From Paralithodes platypus (taxonomy: Eukaryota; Arthropoda; Malacostraca; Decapoda; Lithodidae): a DNA stretch of 64,000 nucleotides. Positions 1 through 10,863 of the stretch are shown here, piece by piece. Made by a program: the position numbers and the translations under genes. The stretch is taken from assembly GCA_032716605.1 (NCBI GenBank), contig CM064545.1:11377479-11441478 (forward strand), given 5' to 3'. The number at the start of each line of letters is the position of its first letter. Within the stretch, counting starts at the first letter, position 1. The notes beneath the pieces are model-generated. The model was given only the letters and a program-made list of their open reading frames with translations, made no database searches and was not told the origin of the DNA.

Positions 1-390
1 ATGCCTAAATAAGACCCAGAACGTAAAACAAGTACCTATCCCTGAAAGGGCATAAACAGAGCTTTCGAATGACACCATAACGATCCTTTTATGATGGCTA
101 GTTTTCTTGCAATAACCGTGCAACGCGAGTGCAAAAAGCATTTAATTCGGTACTTTCCCCATATAATTCAGTATGTAGCGAGTGAGAGAGGGAGGAGGGA
201 GCTGAGATTCGTGTCAGTAGGTTCTCCGCGGTGGTCTGGAGCAGTCATACGCTCGCTAGTCTCCTGCCACCACTTGTCTCTCTCTCTCAGCAACATTACG
301 TGCTGAAATTGCCACTCGACCTATGTCGAGCGCCGCCACATAGTCCAGCTTTATTTAACTCGACTTATGTGGTGAGCCGCTAATTAAGGG
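1..390 (+). mobile_element. TTAA MITE family P1, copy 1 (cut by window edge)
   Basis: About 390 bp that recur at 3178-3657 and 12873-13347, and inverted at 54629-55107. The right end reads AAGGG followed by TTAA at 391-394; the left ~90 bp lie outside the window. The copy sits in the left LTR of Gypsy-A: the right LTR reads straight through the same TTAA at 7723-7726, so this insertion came after retrotransposition. A 71-codon frame (91-306) is shared with other copies but is not assigned a function. TTAA duplication is the hallmark of piggyBac-type transposition. Confidence 0.85.
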
Positions 391-636
391 TTAAGTCAAC
401 TTAATTGTGTGATCTTTTATATAGCCTGCTTGACTATCAGCAGTCTATAGTGCGTGCACCCTGTAACCGAGTCATAGGATACCTCGTTGTCCAGGCAGGA
501 CTCTTGACGGTTTAGGGTGGTTTGTTGCCTGGGTTTATAGATAAGGGTTGGATCTAGCGTTTTCCGTTGTTGCTTGTTGCCGCATACCTAGTCCAATAGA
601 AAGAGCCCAGTGTTTATATATCCCAGGACGTAACAA
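391..636 (+). repeat. Gypsy-A left LTR, 3' portion
   Basis: Nearly identical to 7723-7967 (one substitution, near position 508). It ends in CGTAACA at 636, directly before the primer-binding site. The rest of this LTR lies beyond the MITE and the window edge. Confidence 0.9.
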
Positions 637-637
637 A

Positions 638-656
638 TGGCGACCTTGCATAGGAT
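638..656 (+). promoter_or_regulatory. Gypsy-A candidate primer-binding site
   Basis: ATGGCGACCTTGC follows the LTR end with one spacer base. Gypsy-B has TGGCGACCTCGCC at the same place (44051). A TGG start, complementary to the CCA end of a tRNA, is expected here. I cannot name the tRNA with confidence. Confidence 0.6.
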
Positions 657-848
657 TTACTGAACAGAGGAATATAGTGGTCATTTGTTTTGAGATTCCT
701 TATGATTAGAGGAATACAGTGGACATAGTTTTGTTTTTGGAGCAACCAATATAACACATTAAAGACTTTAAATAACATTAGTATATACATACTTGCATAG
801 GAGATAAGGCACATTCTATAACCGTGATAATTACTGCAGTACACAAAC

Positions 849-1047
849 ATGTCTAATACATCAGAACACAGTGGTGGGTCAGGTCACGATACGGGCTCGG
901 AGGGAGAAAGACCTGTGGAGTGGCTAGTCGATAGCGAGGAGGGTGCTAGAAGATTTTTAGAGGTGCCCCTTACCGCTGCCAGGGTGTTCAAGCTGAATAA
1001 GTATGGCTTAAAGTGTGTGGCAGGTTTTCAGGGTCACCAGGGTTTAA
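849..1047 (+). pseudogene. Gypsy-A gag, 5' part (before MITE insertion)
   Basis: The ATG at 849 opens the gag frame after a ~210-bp leader. Sixty-six codons rich in Ser, Gly and Glu run to the TTAA at 1044-1047, where MITE P2 is inserted. With the MITE and one TTAA removed, the frame runs on directly at 1672 (…Gln-Gly-Leu then Ser-Gly-Met…), so this is the true N-terminus. The first ~60 residues have no motif that I recognise. Confidence 0.7.
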
Positions 1048-1667
1048 CCCGGGAGCTGCGGGGAGACTCTTAAGAGTTCCCCCGGCGCACTGCGGGGAGA
1101 CTCTTAAGAGTCAGAGAAAAAAAAAATCAACTTTTGACATCGAAAAAAAAAAAAAATTTTATTTTTTTTTTTTTTATTTTTTTTTTATTTTTTGGCCCCT
1201 GGGCCATGCAAAATCTCAGTCTCACTCCCCTCCTTCCCCACTTTCCTCCTCTCCTTCAGTTATCACCTATTTTCCCTGTTATTCCCTTATTCTGAGGTAT
1301 ATTTTCGTGCTAACATTAGAAATCCGATTGGAGGGTGTGGTCATCACTGATAGCAAGCGAGTGCAAGAGAGAGAGAGAGTATCGATCGACTGTGTCTCAG
1401 TGGCCTTGGGGAAATTGGCGGGAAAGCAGATTGCCCTCATACATTATACAACTCGCGGGCTATATCTCCGATTTTGACCATCCAAACGCTGTTTTCACTC
1501 GTTTTATTGTTGTTTCAGGTTAATACCTTTATAATCAACCCATAATAGGCGCATATGGATAAGTATTAATGCTATTAATGGCACAATGGATATTTTAGTG
1601 ACGGAAACACCTCAAATACGTCAGCACAGGGGGACGTTTCCAATTACCCCCATGCGCACTTCAGAGG
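1048..1667 (+). mobile_element. TTAA MITE family P2, copy 1
   Basis: 620 bp flanked by TTAA (1044-1047 and 1668-1671). A near-identical 617-bp copy lies at 45993-46609 between TTAA repeats in Gypsy-B. The left end starts CCCGGGAGCTGCGGGG and holds two copies of the palindrome GACTCTTAAGAGT; the right end finishes in CACTTCAGAGG. A-rich and T-rich runs lie at 1125-1195. Terminal inverted repeats are poor, so piggyBac affinity rests on the TTAA duplication. No transposase is encoded. Confidence 0.85.
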
Positions 1668-1671
1668 TTAA

Positions 1672-3173
1672 GTGGCATGAGGAAAGATCAGCTGAGGACT
1701 TTGATATTGGGTTTAGAAGGGAGAGACCTGGGTGGAGAGGCGACTGGGGGCCCCGGTCCCCAGCCCCCCCTCCACTCTACCCCCATATCAAACGTCAGGG
1801 TGCCTGAATTTAGTACATACCCCCAAGTTGATGGTCAATGGCAGCGTGGAATTCAATCACAGGGACCCTCCCCATTAAATGCACCTTCCCCTCCTCAAGG
1901 GTTGACTCCAGATTTGTTGTTTCGGCTTGAGATGGCCAAGGTTGAGGCCGCCGAAAGACAGGTTAGAGTTCAGGTTGAGGCTGCCGAGAGACAGGCTAGT
2001 GTGCAGGCTGAGGTTGCTAGAGCTCAGGTTGAGGCTGCTAGAGCTCAGGCTGAGGCTGCAGAGAGAACAGCTATACGAGAGGCTGAACTGCAGGCAGAGT
2101 CTACTAGGTATCGGTCTGACAGGGAGCTGGAGATCTCTCGAGTGGAGGTAACAGGGCGAAATATTGGGGGAGGTAATAGACATCGGGACCAATCATTGTC
2201 GCACCTGCTTAAACTAGTTCCTGTGTTCGATGGATCATGTGTGACTGAGTTTTTTATGCGATTTGAGAAGAAGTGTCCGGAACACCAGTGGCCTCAGGAA
2301 AAGTGGGCAGCATTAGTTTCATCAAGACTCCTAGGAAAGGGGCGAAAAGCGTATGATGCACTACCTTTAGAGTCCTGTGTAGTTTATGATGAGCTAAAGA
2401 AGGCTGTGCTACGGGCCTATGAGTTACAACCAGAAACTTACCGCTTGAAGTTTCGGGGTGTTACTAAGGGCAAGGATAGTACCTTCCTAGAACACGCCCG
2501 GGACTTTTCTGATGCACTACGACATTGGCTGCGTTCTGAGAGGGCAGCTACTTTTGAGGAGTTGAGTGAGCTGGTTCTCTTGGAGCAGTTCTTTAAGTGC
2601 ACAGGCGGGGACTTAACATTAAATATAAAGGAAAAAAATCCTAGAACTCTCCAGGAGGCAGCAGAAATGGCTGACCTCTGACTGTCATTAATTCGAGGGT
2701 GTGGAGCAGCAGCTAGGAGTGAGTCGGGTGCAAAGGATCGTACCCCTCCCCCTCCCAAGAATTTTGATACACATAAATACACAAAACCATCTAGCACTGA
2801 CAATAAAACTGAACATAAACCAAATACCGTCCCGTATAAGAAGTCTAATGGTACCTCCCACTCCCAAGGGAAACCAAAGAGTAAAGAGTGCTTTGAATGT
2901 CACAAGGAGGGTCACTTTGCAAATGCTTGTCCGAACAAGCCACCAAATAAGGTTGTGTCATTGGCCCGCAGCATAGGGGTGTCGCCTATATCTTCTGAGT
3001 TTGCCAAGGGTAGTTCATCAGAGGTTGGGACACAGCCTGTGTTCAAGAGTCCGGAAGGCTCGAACCCTGTCCGCGACGTCTTTGGGGGTCATAGAGGGCA
3101 TGGTTTTGTGAGGTGGGCTGGCGAAAGGCGAGGAGTTAAGCTATTGCGTGATACTGGGGCTTCTCAGACCTTG
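1672..3173 (+). pseudogene. Gypsy-A gag (3' part), zinc knuckle and protease start
   Basis: Continues the gag frame. An Ala/Glu/Gln/Arg-rich coiled-coil-like stretch lies at about 1935-2150, then a retrotransposon gag-type domain at about 2200-2680 (…FFMRFEKK…, …RAYELQPETYRLKFR…, shared with Gypsy-B gag). An in-frame TGA at 2679-2681 interrupts it. In the same frame past the stop come a CCHC knuckle (Cys-x2-Cys-x4-His-x4-Cys, about 2887-2935) and the aspartic protease motif DTGAS (about 3148-3162). MITE P1 then splits the protease at TTAA 3174. The TGA could be a nonsense change (a Trp codon would fit) or a gag-pol read-through stop; the former seems likelier. Confidence 0.75.
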
Positions 3174-3177
3174 TTAA

Positions 3178-3657
3178 CACCTTACGAGCGGCCTATGCGG
3201 TTTATTAATGTGTACCGCCCAGCGGGGTGTTTTTAGCCAAAATAGGGCTGTTTACGTGATCATTTTCATGCCTAAATAAGACCCAGAACGTAAAACAAGT
3301 ATCTATCCCTGAAAGGGCATAAACAGAGCTTTCGAATGACACCATAACGATCCTTGTATGATGGATAGTTTTCTTGCAATAACCGTGCAACGCGAGTGCA
3401 AAAAGCAGGTAATTCGGTACTTTCGGTACATAATTGAGTATGTAGCGAGTGAGAGAGGGAGGAGGGAGCTGAGATTTGTGTCAGTAGGTTCGCCGCGGTG
3501 GTCTGGAGCAGTCATACGCTCGCTAGTCTCCTGCCACCACTTGTCTCTCTCTCTCAGCCACATTACGTGCTGAAATTGCCACTCGAGTTATGTCGAGCGC
3601 CGCCACATAGTCCAGCTTTATTAAATACGACTTAAGTGGTGAGCCGCTAATAAAGGG
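3178..3657 (+). mobile_element. TTAA MITE family P1, copy 2
   Basis: 480 bp between TTAA 3174-3177 and TTAA 3658-3661, complete at both ends. Left terminus CACCTTACGAGCGGCC; the right terminus read inward is CCCTTTATTAGCGGC, giving an imperfect ~15-bp terminal inverted repeat. It splits the protease coding region of Gypsy-A: Leu-Leu before it joins Arg-Asn-Phe after it without loss of frame. It contains the family's 71-codon frame (3358-3573), with no recognisable domain. Confidence 0.9.
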
Positions 3658-3661
3658 TTAA

Positions 3662-5763
3662 GGAACTTTACTGGTAGACCGATTAACACTGCTCGGGTGG
3701 TGGTAGTTCAGGGGATCAATGCTACGAAGTCCTACCCGCTGGTGCGGATGGAGCTGGAGGTGGGTGGTGTGGCGAAGGAGCTGGATGTCGGAATTGTAGA
3801 GAACTTGTCTGTTGGGGGCGTCGACCTCCTCCTCGGCAACGACTTTGCGGTGCCTGCTTCTAAGGTTTCACCCTGGGTCGTTGCCGAGAAGGCGGCCGAC
3901 GTTAGTAGGGAGGAACAGGAGTGGGTTGAGAAGTGTAGCGTACAAACCATGGCGTGTGTTGTGACGCGTTCTCAGACATCCGGAGCCTTGCAGCCACCAC
4001 CTCAGTCTATCAAACCGCGGAGGAAAGGTCACAAGAAAACGGGAAGTGTTGGTCAATTGGAGAGTTTTGAGCCGGCAGTGTTTCTTGGTGACTCATTATT
4101 GGTACCTATGTTGGAGTCTGGAGAGGCCCCAGGACCTGTCACAGCTAGTGAGGAGGTAGGGCAGGAAGAGACTCCGAGGCAGCAACGCTACACACAGAGA
4201 GAAAAAAGGGTTGCTCAGTTTGATATTGGGGGAGGACTTGGGTTGCTTCGGAAGCATCTAGACAGGTTGGTTCCCTCAGATATTTGTAAACTGCTGTTGG
4301 ATGATCCGGAAGTTCAGAAGTGTGGTAATGGTGCTGTCGCGATCAAACACGAGGACGGGGAAACATGTCATGTGAACCTGTTGGAGGAGTTTGTGAGGCA
4401 AGCACCTGAGCAGCCTACTGTCCCTGCGTTGGTCTGCAGCGGCCAAGGTGGAGAAGGAGAGGGGGGCAGTAGGGCACAGGTCGAGGAGAGTAGGGATTGT
4501 CATGTCTCGGCGGAGCAGTGGGCGGGGGACACGAGTCTGGTGGCTGTGGAAGCGCTAGAGCACCTGCCTGACCAGCAGTGTGCAGCGCTCCAGCACCAGC
4601 TCGGTTCATACCCCACTGGTCGTGCCGAGCCCCTGAGCCTCACAACTCGGGCGGTGCAAGATGTTCCGCGGGCAGGTCACATGGATGTTGAAAGACCGTT
4701 AGCCTCGTTGTTTCGGTGGTTCAAGGTGGGCGACGAGGCTTTGGCATGGTTGCCAGGTCAGGGTCGGCCCATGGCTGCCAAGGGTGGTGGTCAAAAGGAC
4801 GACTTTGAGCAGATTGGTGAGGTTGGCTGTGGCATAGAAGTGCCCAGTCGTCGCATAGCCTCCCAATGCTGCTCTAGTCAATTGCAACAGCCCTACCATA
4901 GACCGATTGTATCTGGCCATGTCGCTAAAAGCGGTGATGCTGCGCAGGCAGATGTAGTCATAAGGAATGCGGGGGTGTGCATTAACGGTATCGGCGGGGA
5001 AGCCTTAGCAATAATGAACTATGGGAGTGACTGCACAGGTGGTACTGATTGCCCCTCTCATGACCTGGCTGTTCTAGGGACGAAGGTGGAGAAGGAGGGA
5101 GACTACAGGTTAGAAGCTGCGGTCTCGGCTGGGTTGTGGAAGGGCGCTAGGATTGTTATTCTGCGAGATAAGTTGTTTACTAGGCTGTGGCAGTGCATCC
5201 GCATGTTTGTTGCTTCTCCAGGCCTGATGTACGGGGTAGAATCCGACATGCAGGCTGGAGATAGTGCAAGGCTCAGTTTAATTCCCTACCATATAAATCC
5301 TGCTCAACAGCCTGTGATGCAAGCAGAGCTGGATTACGTGTTGACGAAGGGTCTGAGGGATAAGGAATGTCGTGAGTGGTCGTTGCCTGTAACTTTGCAA
5401 CCTGTGTTAAGTGACAAGATAAGTGAGTGTGTTGATTGCGAGAGTGTGTGTGCATTATCCCTGACAGACGCCTATACCTTATTGAGAGTTGATGACACCA
5501 TAGACCGCCTCGGGGCTGCATCGTCTATCACGAAGGTAGAACTAGTGAAAGGTTATTGGCAGGCCCCGTTGCCGGAAAGAGCGAAGAGAAATGCCAGTCT
5601 TGTGATGAACTGGGCAGTTTATCAGTGCCAGGTGTTGTTTTGCTGCCGGGACACAAGTTGGATGTGTGGCATGCTAAGGGCACTGATAATGTTTTGGCTA
5701 ATTGTTTGTCACAGGAGGGTTTGGTTGCAGGAGAACCCTCGCCGTTCAGTCAGTGTGTGTTGA
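3662..5763 (+). pseudogene. Gypsy-A degenerate pol (protease end, integrase-tail-like, partial RT)
   Basis: A frame open for about 700 codons. It starts with the second half of the aspartic protease (LLLGNDFA at about 3823-3846). A long Glu/Gly-rich spacer follows, then FKVGDEAL…LPGQGRP (about 4720-4770), which resembles the integrase C-terminal segment of Gypsy-B, and then RT N-terminal motifs (YHINPAQQ…QAELDYVL…, …KVELVKGYWQ…, about 5285-5570). The integrase core and the RT palm with YxDD are absent. Integrase-like sequence before RT agrees with the order in Gypsy-B. Such a long open frame with gutted enzymes suggests deletion followed by recent amplification. Many motif residues differ from Gypsy-B, so it is diverged as well as deleted. 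Confidence 0.65.
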
Positions 5764-5792
5764 GAGTGGAGGAAAATAGGCTGTCACTGTAG
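5640..5792 (+). pseudogene. Gypsy-A RNase H C-terminal end
   Basis: In a different frame from the preceding RT fragment, this encodes LPGHKLDVWHAKGTDNVLAN and CLSQEG. It corresponds to the end of RNase H in Gypsy-B (IKHIKGVDNVLADCLSR, about 50190-50230). It abuts the RT fragment at about 5640, so the RT palm and most of RNase H were lost in one internal deletion. Confidence 0.65.
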
Positions 5793-6067
5793 TTCAGTCG
5801 AAAACAAAAAAAATTAAAAAAGCAAAAAACCTTATAAAAACTCTTTATTTTTAAAACGTGTAGAATATCGTATAAGATGTTGTAGCAGTATCTAAGTTGA
5901 ATGTTTTCGCTTATTGTTGCTAAGTTAGTTGAACTTGCTCGGTGGAGTGCAACAGTCTTTATTTTTGTTTATATATAGTGCCTTGTGTCGCAACAGTGTG
6001 TGGTACTATGAGAAGCTTTCTGTTAGATATGAAGAACTTAGTCAAGTGTCTTATATCTTGGGGGAGG
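5793..6067 (+). other. Gypsy-A 3' untranslated region and polypurine tract
   Basis: No coding potential seen. It ends in GGGGGAGG immediately before the right LTR at 6068, which is the expected position and composition of a plus-strand primer. Confidence 0.65.
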
Positions 6068-7967
6068 TGTGACGCTCCTGCATAGTAGCCACGTGCGGGT
6101 CATGCGCGAGTGTCGGCTGCCCAGCCGTTTAGAAACCGGCTGGCGGCAGCCGGCCGGCCGGCTTTTCCTTAGTATATATCCTACGACAATGTAACTAATG
6201 TCTGGGATATTCTTATGTTGTTTCACAGCTTGAAGCTGCCCTTATTCTTAACCAACACATCTTAGTTTATTTTATTCTCGATAGTTGATTGTTTCATTAT
6301 ATTATATAAGTTGTAAGTCTAGTGAGAGTGGGAGGAGACGAGCGGGAGAGAGAGACCGGCTGGGGGACGTTGCTTTGCGCAGGCGCGGAATAGACTAGCT
6401 TGGGACGAGCCTGATGTTGCCATTTGATCGCAACGTTAGGCTTAGTTTCGACTCACGCAAGGGGTAGAGGATTTTGACCCGGCAACGGTGTTGAGTGTTG
6501 CCAAGCATGGGATGTATTTCGCATGCCTAGGGTGGGGTCCAGACAGATTCAAGACTTAGAGCTCACCTCACTGTCGTACCCTTCGGACCCCCTTGATATC
6601 TATCCCTCTCAACCCCACTTAGAAACTTTCTCTCTTACTTTGTATACCTTCTTTCCACTGCTTCACCAATCTGTTAAATTGTCCCATCCCCTTGATAGAC
6701 CTTATATCTATTATTGTATTAACGACGAGCTCTCAGATAATTAGATAGGATTTTGGGCCTTATGCAGAGATGTAATTGTTAATGAGACCTAGGAAGCTTT
6801 TTTGTGGTCTCATATTTGGTGGTTTCATGCTTGCTAGTGTGTTCTTGTGGCAGGTGAGCAGGGGCTAGACCGGAGGGGAGGTTTTTGCGATCCTTTAAGT
6901 AAAGTCTGCAGGTGCGAGTCCTGTGGACCTGCACAACTTTACTAGGATACCCGTGGGAGTCTGGGGGCATTTTCTTGTCTGTGTGCCTGTGTGTCTAGTG
7001 TTGTGTTGTGTGAGGGCCCTTGCCTAGTCCACTCAGCACTGCGCTAGCACGTCTTGCGTTTGTTTTAGGGTCGCCAGGATAGAGTCAGATACTTGGGATC
7101 TGAGTCTCTCAAGAGAGCACCCTTTCAATTAGAGTAAGTTGGCGCACAGACTTGGGAACGTCCCTAGGCTAGAGCAGGTGGCTCAGCCCGGGTATCCGAA
7201 GCCTATATCCTTCCGGCTAGACCTCTGCCACCTGGCAGATTAACAGCTAGCGGTTTATTATATCTGTATGCTTGTTATTGTGCCACAGTTTACCGTCTTT
7301 GTGAGCATTGTGAGTCAGGGTGTGGCTTAGAGACTCTGTCCGAGCAGGCTTGCCTGACTAAGAGTGAGAAGCACACCTGTATGTGGTTATGTTGCGAGTT
7401 GCTGCCTTTATTTAATTATACCTATGCCATTATACACTGTAGGTCCTATCACTAGTATTTATTCTTGCTTATTAGTTAAGAGTTCTCTAAATCCGTAACG
7501 TACTTTCTTTGCTAAGCATCATATCCTACAGTAGCCGCATGCAGTTTAGAAACCTGCATCTTGTCTACCTGTACGATGTTTTGAGGACTATTTGCTCTCA
7601 CCTTCTTTCACGCAGGGGTGATTAGTTGTATTAATTAACGTAACGTTAAATGTACTTTCTTCTAGTTTGTTATTAAATTGTTTCTGCAATTTAATTCCGT
7701 TATCTATCTTTTCCTTGAAGCTTTAAGTCAACTTAATTGTGTGATCTTTTATATAGCCTGCTTGACTATCAGCAGTCTATAGTGCGTGCACCCTGTAACC
7801 GAGTCATAGGATACCTCGTTGTCCAGGCAGGACTCTTTACGGTTTAGGGTGGTTTGTTGCCTGGGTTTATAGATAAGGGTTGGATCTAGCGTTTTCCGTT
7901 GTTGCTTGTTGCCGCATACCTAGTCCAATAGAAAGAGCCCAGTGTTTATATATCCCAGGACGTAACA
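6068..7967 (+). repeat. Gypsy-A right LTR (1.9 kb)
   Basis: Begins TGTGACGC after the polypurine tract and ends CGTAACA, so the short terminal inverted repeat is TGT(G/T)ACG. The last ~245 bp match the left LTR remnant. It has an intact TTAA at 7723-7726 where the left LTR holds a MITE. The LTR is long, and GC-rich around 6110-6170 (CCGGCCGGCCGGC). No long coding frame is credible. The flank after 7967 belongs to a disrupted non-LTR ORF1. Confidence 0.9.
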
Positions 7968-9040
7968 GGACGAGGTAGGGACTCAGTGACGGGCAGGCGA
8001 GTACCGCCGACAATAACGTGAGAAGGGAGAGACCGACCATCGAACGTGATTTTGGCGATATTGGCGGGATGGCGGCGATTGGTGCGAGGTGGGATGGTGT
8101 AGCAGACAAGACTAACCACAACATGGTCTTGAGCAACAACAATAGACTTAATAAGGTCGGCACAGTCTGCGAACTGCCGACCACCGAGACGGATGGAAGG
8201 AGGGATCAGGACGGTACCCGTACAAGAGTTCAGTCTTTGGTCTTTAAGGGCTGGGATGGAAGTTCCGGAGAAGTCGACAATGGTCGACATAGCAGCAGCC
8301 TGACGTTCGTTCTGGACCGTAACGAGACGGGAGTCATCATGGTAGGAGTGGAAGGTGACATCCCTGCCCACCTGCTGAAGGAGACGCAGGTGGAACAGGA
8401 GGTCATCTCCGGTGAGAGGAGCCGAGGCGGGGACTGAGAAGAACTTAATAAAGTCAGCATGGGCAAAGAGTGAGGATAAAGGGAGAACAGAAGAACGAGG
8501 GCGAGGAGCGGAAGTAACGGGAGGAGAAGGAAAAGAAGAAGAATGTGGAACGGGTGGGAGATACGGTTCGAAAGTGACTATACGAGAGGAAGGGGAAGAA
8601 ACCGAGGAAGTGGAGGAGGACGAGGGAAGAAGAGTGGAAGAGGAAGCAGAGGAGAGAGCGAACGGACGATTGGAAGAGGGCTGATCAGGTAGAACGGAGT
8701 GGGACATGGAAGAGGACAAAGGGGCAGGAACTGAGTGAGCGGCTAGGGAGGAAGCGAACGTAGAGGAGGTAGACGTGCCAAGAGAACTCGACACGACTAG
8801 GCTCGGAACTGTATGAGGAGCAGAGGTCGAATGGACGGTCACAGACAGTGAATGGGTCGGTAAAGGACCCGGTATAGTGGTAGGCAAAGATCTACCACCA
8901 ACCGAGGAGAGGACGGGCAAGGAAGGAGAGACAAACACATCAGCCATATCATCGCCAGCGCCGGTGATTGAAGATCCAGAAGTAGGCTCCATAAGACGAA
9001 GGTAACATGGTTCATCCGGGAGAAGCTCCACACCCACCAT
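7968..9040 (-). pseudogene. Non-LTR retrotransposon ORF1 (gag-like), cut by Gypsy-A
   Basis: Minus-strand frame of about 355 codons from the ATG near 9040. The first half is a very Ser/Pro/Thr-rich disordered region (about 8480-8950). The second half is better ordered and ends in …TIPPRTNRRHPANIAKI…FDGRSLP…VIVGGTRLPV, which resembles the basic ORF1 region upstream of the CCHC knuckles in jockey/CR1-group elements (family assignment from memory, moderate). It ends abruptly where the Gypsy-A LTR begins; the last five residues before the stop are LTR-derived. The knuckles and ORF2 should lie left of Gypsy-A, outside this window. Confidence 0.55.
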
Positions 9041-9540
9041 GGAGCCACAAATTAGAGGACAAGGTACATGCCCCAGGAGTCAAACCCGGATATACACCCA
9101 GACCCCCTGTGCCTAATGGGCGGTCAACTCGTCAGTATCGGGTCCAGCACAGAGGGCGAGATTTGACGATAAAAGATTCCCCTCGTGCGGGCACGTCAGG
9201 TACTACAGTTCTACGGGTGGAAAGGAACGCCGTCCACATCCACCCTCCACCAAAGCATAAAGAATAGTCCAGACATCAACGATAGAAGAAGGTGAAGTAA
9301 AGAAAAGGAAAAAAGGTAGAGGGGGGAAAAAAAAAAGACAGAAAAGAGGTACCTCGCAGGCTTGTGGAAACCAACGAGGAGGGAGGTCTTAGCCCACGAG
9401 GCCGGCGGGGCCCCAATCCTAAGAAGGGCTGTGGCCCCCCCGAGGAACAGAGGCCACCGGCCACGCTTCAAGCCCCGCCACCACGACAAGGTGGCTCCCT
9501 AACGGCGGGGTATTAAGAGAACAGCGTTAAGCCAAACTTT
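9041..9540 (-). other. Probable 5' UTR/promoter region of the same non-LTR element
   Basis: Lies upstream of the minus-strand ORF1. It is GC-rich around 9390-9510 (CCCCGCCG, GGTGGCGGGGC on the minus strand) with a long pyrimidine tract on the minus strand at 9280-9345. I see no credible protein. The element's 5' end is probably near 9500-9540, where base composition turns AT-rich. Confidence 0.4.
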
Positions 9541-9595
9541 AAAAAACAAATAGAGAAGGTATACCATAGAGTACGAAAACAACCTGGAAGGATAT

Positions 9596-10262
9596 TTACT
9601 GAGTGAAAATCGGTGTCGCAAAGGCCGTGTTGTTCAGGCTGGGCTTTAATTTATTTATAAAGATAGATTCTGAGGTGATTAAGTCATAGCGTGAATGGCA
9701 TGTGGATGTGGTTAGTATCTAGAAGTCTGTGGAAGAGAAAGTGTGATCAAACTGGTGAGAGTGATCGCGGATAGCAGAAGAGGAGGGCTTAGAAATCAAC
9801 CTGCCTGTTCGAATGGATTTACCTTGGTGCTCCCGGATACGGTGAAGCTACCAATGTGAGGTGGAACCCACGTATCTAGCAGTACAGCTAGAACAGGTGA
9901 ACTGCTAAACCACATTGGAATGCAGGTTCGTAGGAAGAGAAGTAGATTTGAGGAAATCTCCTATCGTATTATTATTAGTAAAAACAAATTCGAAATTGAT
10001 ATGCGGGTAGCAGTTGCGTAGAGTTTTATGGAAGGTGTTCATAATGTCATAGTTATATTGCCCTAAATATAGGAGTTTAAAATATCTAGTATTCTTTTTT
10101 AATGTTTGAACTGCGGTGGGTGGGCAGAGCTTAATATTTAAGAAAATGGTTCAGATATTTGTTGAGCATATGGGTTGGGTATTTATTATTAGTAAAGAAG
10201 TTAAGAAGGAAACAAGTGTCAGAGTGAAACGAAAGCCAAGATGAACATGAATTGCATGTTCT
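9596..10262 (-). pseudogene. Penelope-like element: RT end and GIY-YIG endonuclease, decayed
   Basis: Read on the minus strand with several stops. A run …RYFKLLYLGQYNYDIMNTF… is followed by …CYPHINFEFVF…IGDFLKSTS…LHSNVV…, then a zinc-type CSSCTARYVGSTS (the GIY-YIG-type YVG segment), IREHQGKS…, SAIRDHSHQFDHTFSSTDF and the closing ESIFINKLKPSLN. This order is typical of Penelope-like elements between the RT and the C-terminal GIY-YIG nuclease. The frame ends at a TAA (minus strand) at 9596-9598. In-frame stops at four or more places make it a relic. The RT core is not seen upstream. Confidence 0.75.
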
Positions 10263-10660
10263 GTTAAAAAGAGTCATGATACTGTTAGTTTTATATTTAA
10301 GAGGTATGAAACTTAAATGACATTTCCAATATAATATCTATGCTTCAGACGTATATACTTTGCACAAAAATAACAAATTTAATATTGCATTTGGCTTTCA
10401 TTACAAATTATAACATTAACATCACCTTAATATACTTATGCATTCAGCTTTAGGTTCAATATAAATAATATGATATCAGGCAACACGATTGTATTTATAA
10501 AAGTACATACATACCCATTTTGTGACAAAGCACCATAATCAACCACCATCATATTCGGATATTTTTACAGATCCAATCAATAATGCATTATTGTCATAGA
10601 ATATATATATATATTACAGGCATTATACACATCGAAGGCAATGCTAGCTTGGGTTACAAA
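10263..10660. other. AT-rich stretch, no gene seen
   Basis: No coding or repeat signal that I can support, apart from a short TA run at 10600-10612. Confidence 0.4.
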
Positions 10661-10863
10661 TAGAAATAGACAACAGTATACACCAATAATAGAAATAGAC
10701 AACAGTATACACCAATAATAGAAATAGACAACAGTATACACCAATAATAGAAATAGACAACAGTATACACCAATAATAGAAATAAACAACAGTATACACC
10801 AATAATAGAAATAGACAACAGTATACACCAATAATAGAAATAGACAACAGTATACAGCAATAA
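10661..10863 (+). repeat. 29-bp minisatellite, about 7 copies
   Basis: A 29-bp unit (TAGAAATAGACAACAGTATA, then CACCAATAA) is repeated about seven times with two or three substitutions. Because 29 is not a multiple of 3 and the minus strand lacks stops, the array reads open in all three minus frames as a (YYWCILL…) peptide. That is a by-product, not a gene. Confidence 0.95.

Larger units (their letters stand above)
1..7967 (+). mobile_element. Gypsy-A: non-autonomous Ty3/gypsy LTR retrotransposon, Gmr1-like order
   Basis: An LTR retrotransposon whose left LTR starts outside the window. The left LTR remnant (391-636) and the right LTR (6068-7967) end in the same GTAACA. Internal parts in order: primer-binding site, gag, CCHC knuckle, aspartic protease (DTGAS), a degenerate spacer with an integrase-tail-like stretch, a partial reverse transcriptase, and the last part of RNase H. 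The catalytic core of integrase and the RT palm with YxDD are missing. Three TTAA MITEs interrupt it (1-390, 1048-1667, 3178-3657). Over the ~242 bp that can be compared, the two LTRs differ at one base, so the insertion is recent even though the element cannot encode its own enzymes. Confidence 0.85.

Noticed and set aside
2679..2681. Programmed stop read-through between gag and the protease in Gypsy-A
   Set aside because: The stop precedes the zinc knuckle, not the protease; Gypsy-B has its stop elsewhere; and the element is otherwise broken. A nonsense change is simpler.
10661..10863. CRISPR-like array (29-bp repeats)
   Set aside because: Units are directly adjacent with no unique spacers, and the setting is eukaryotic.
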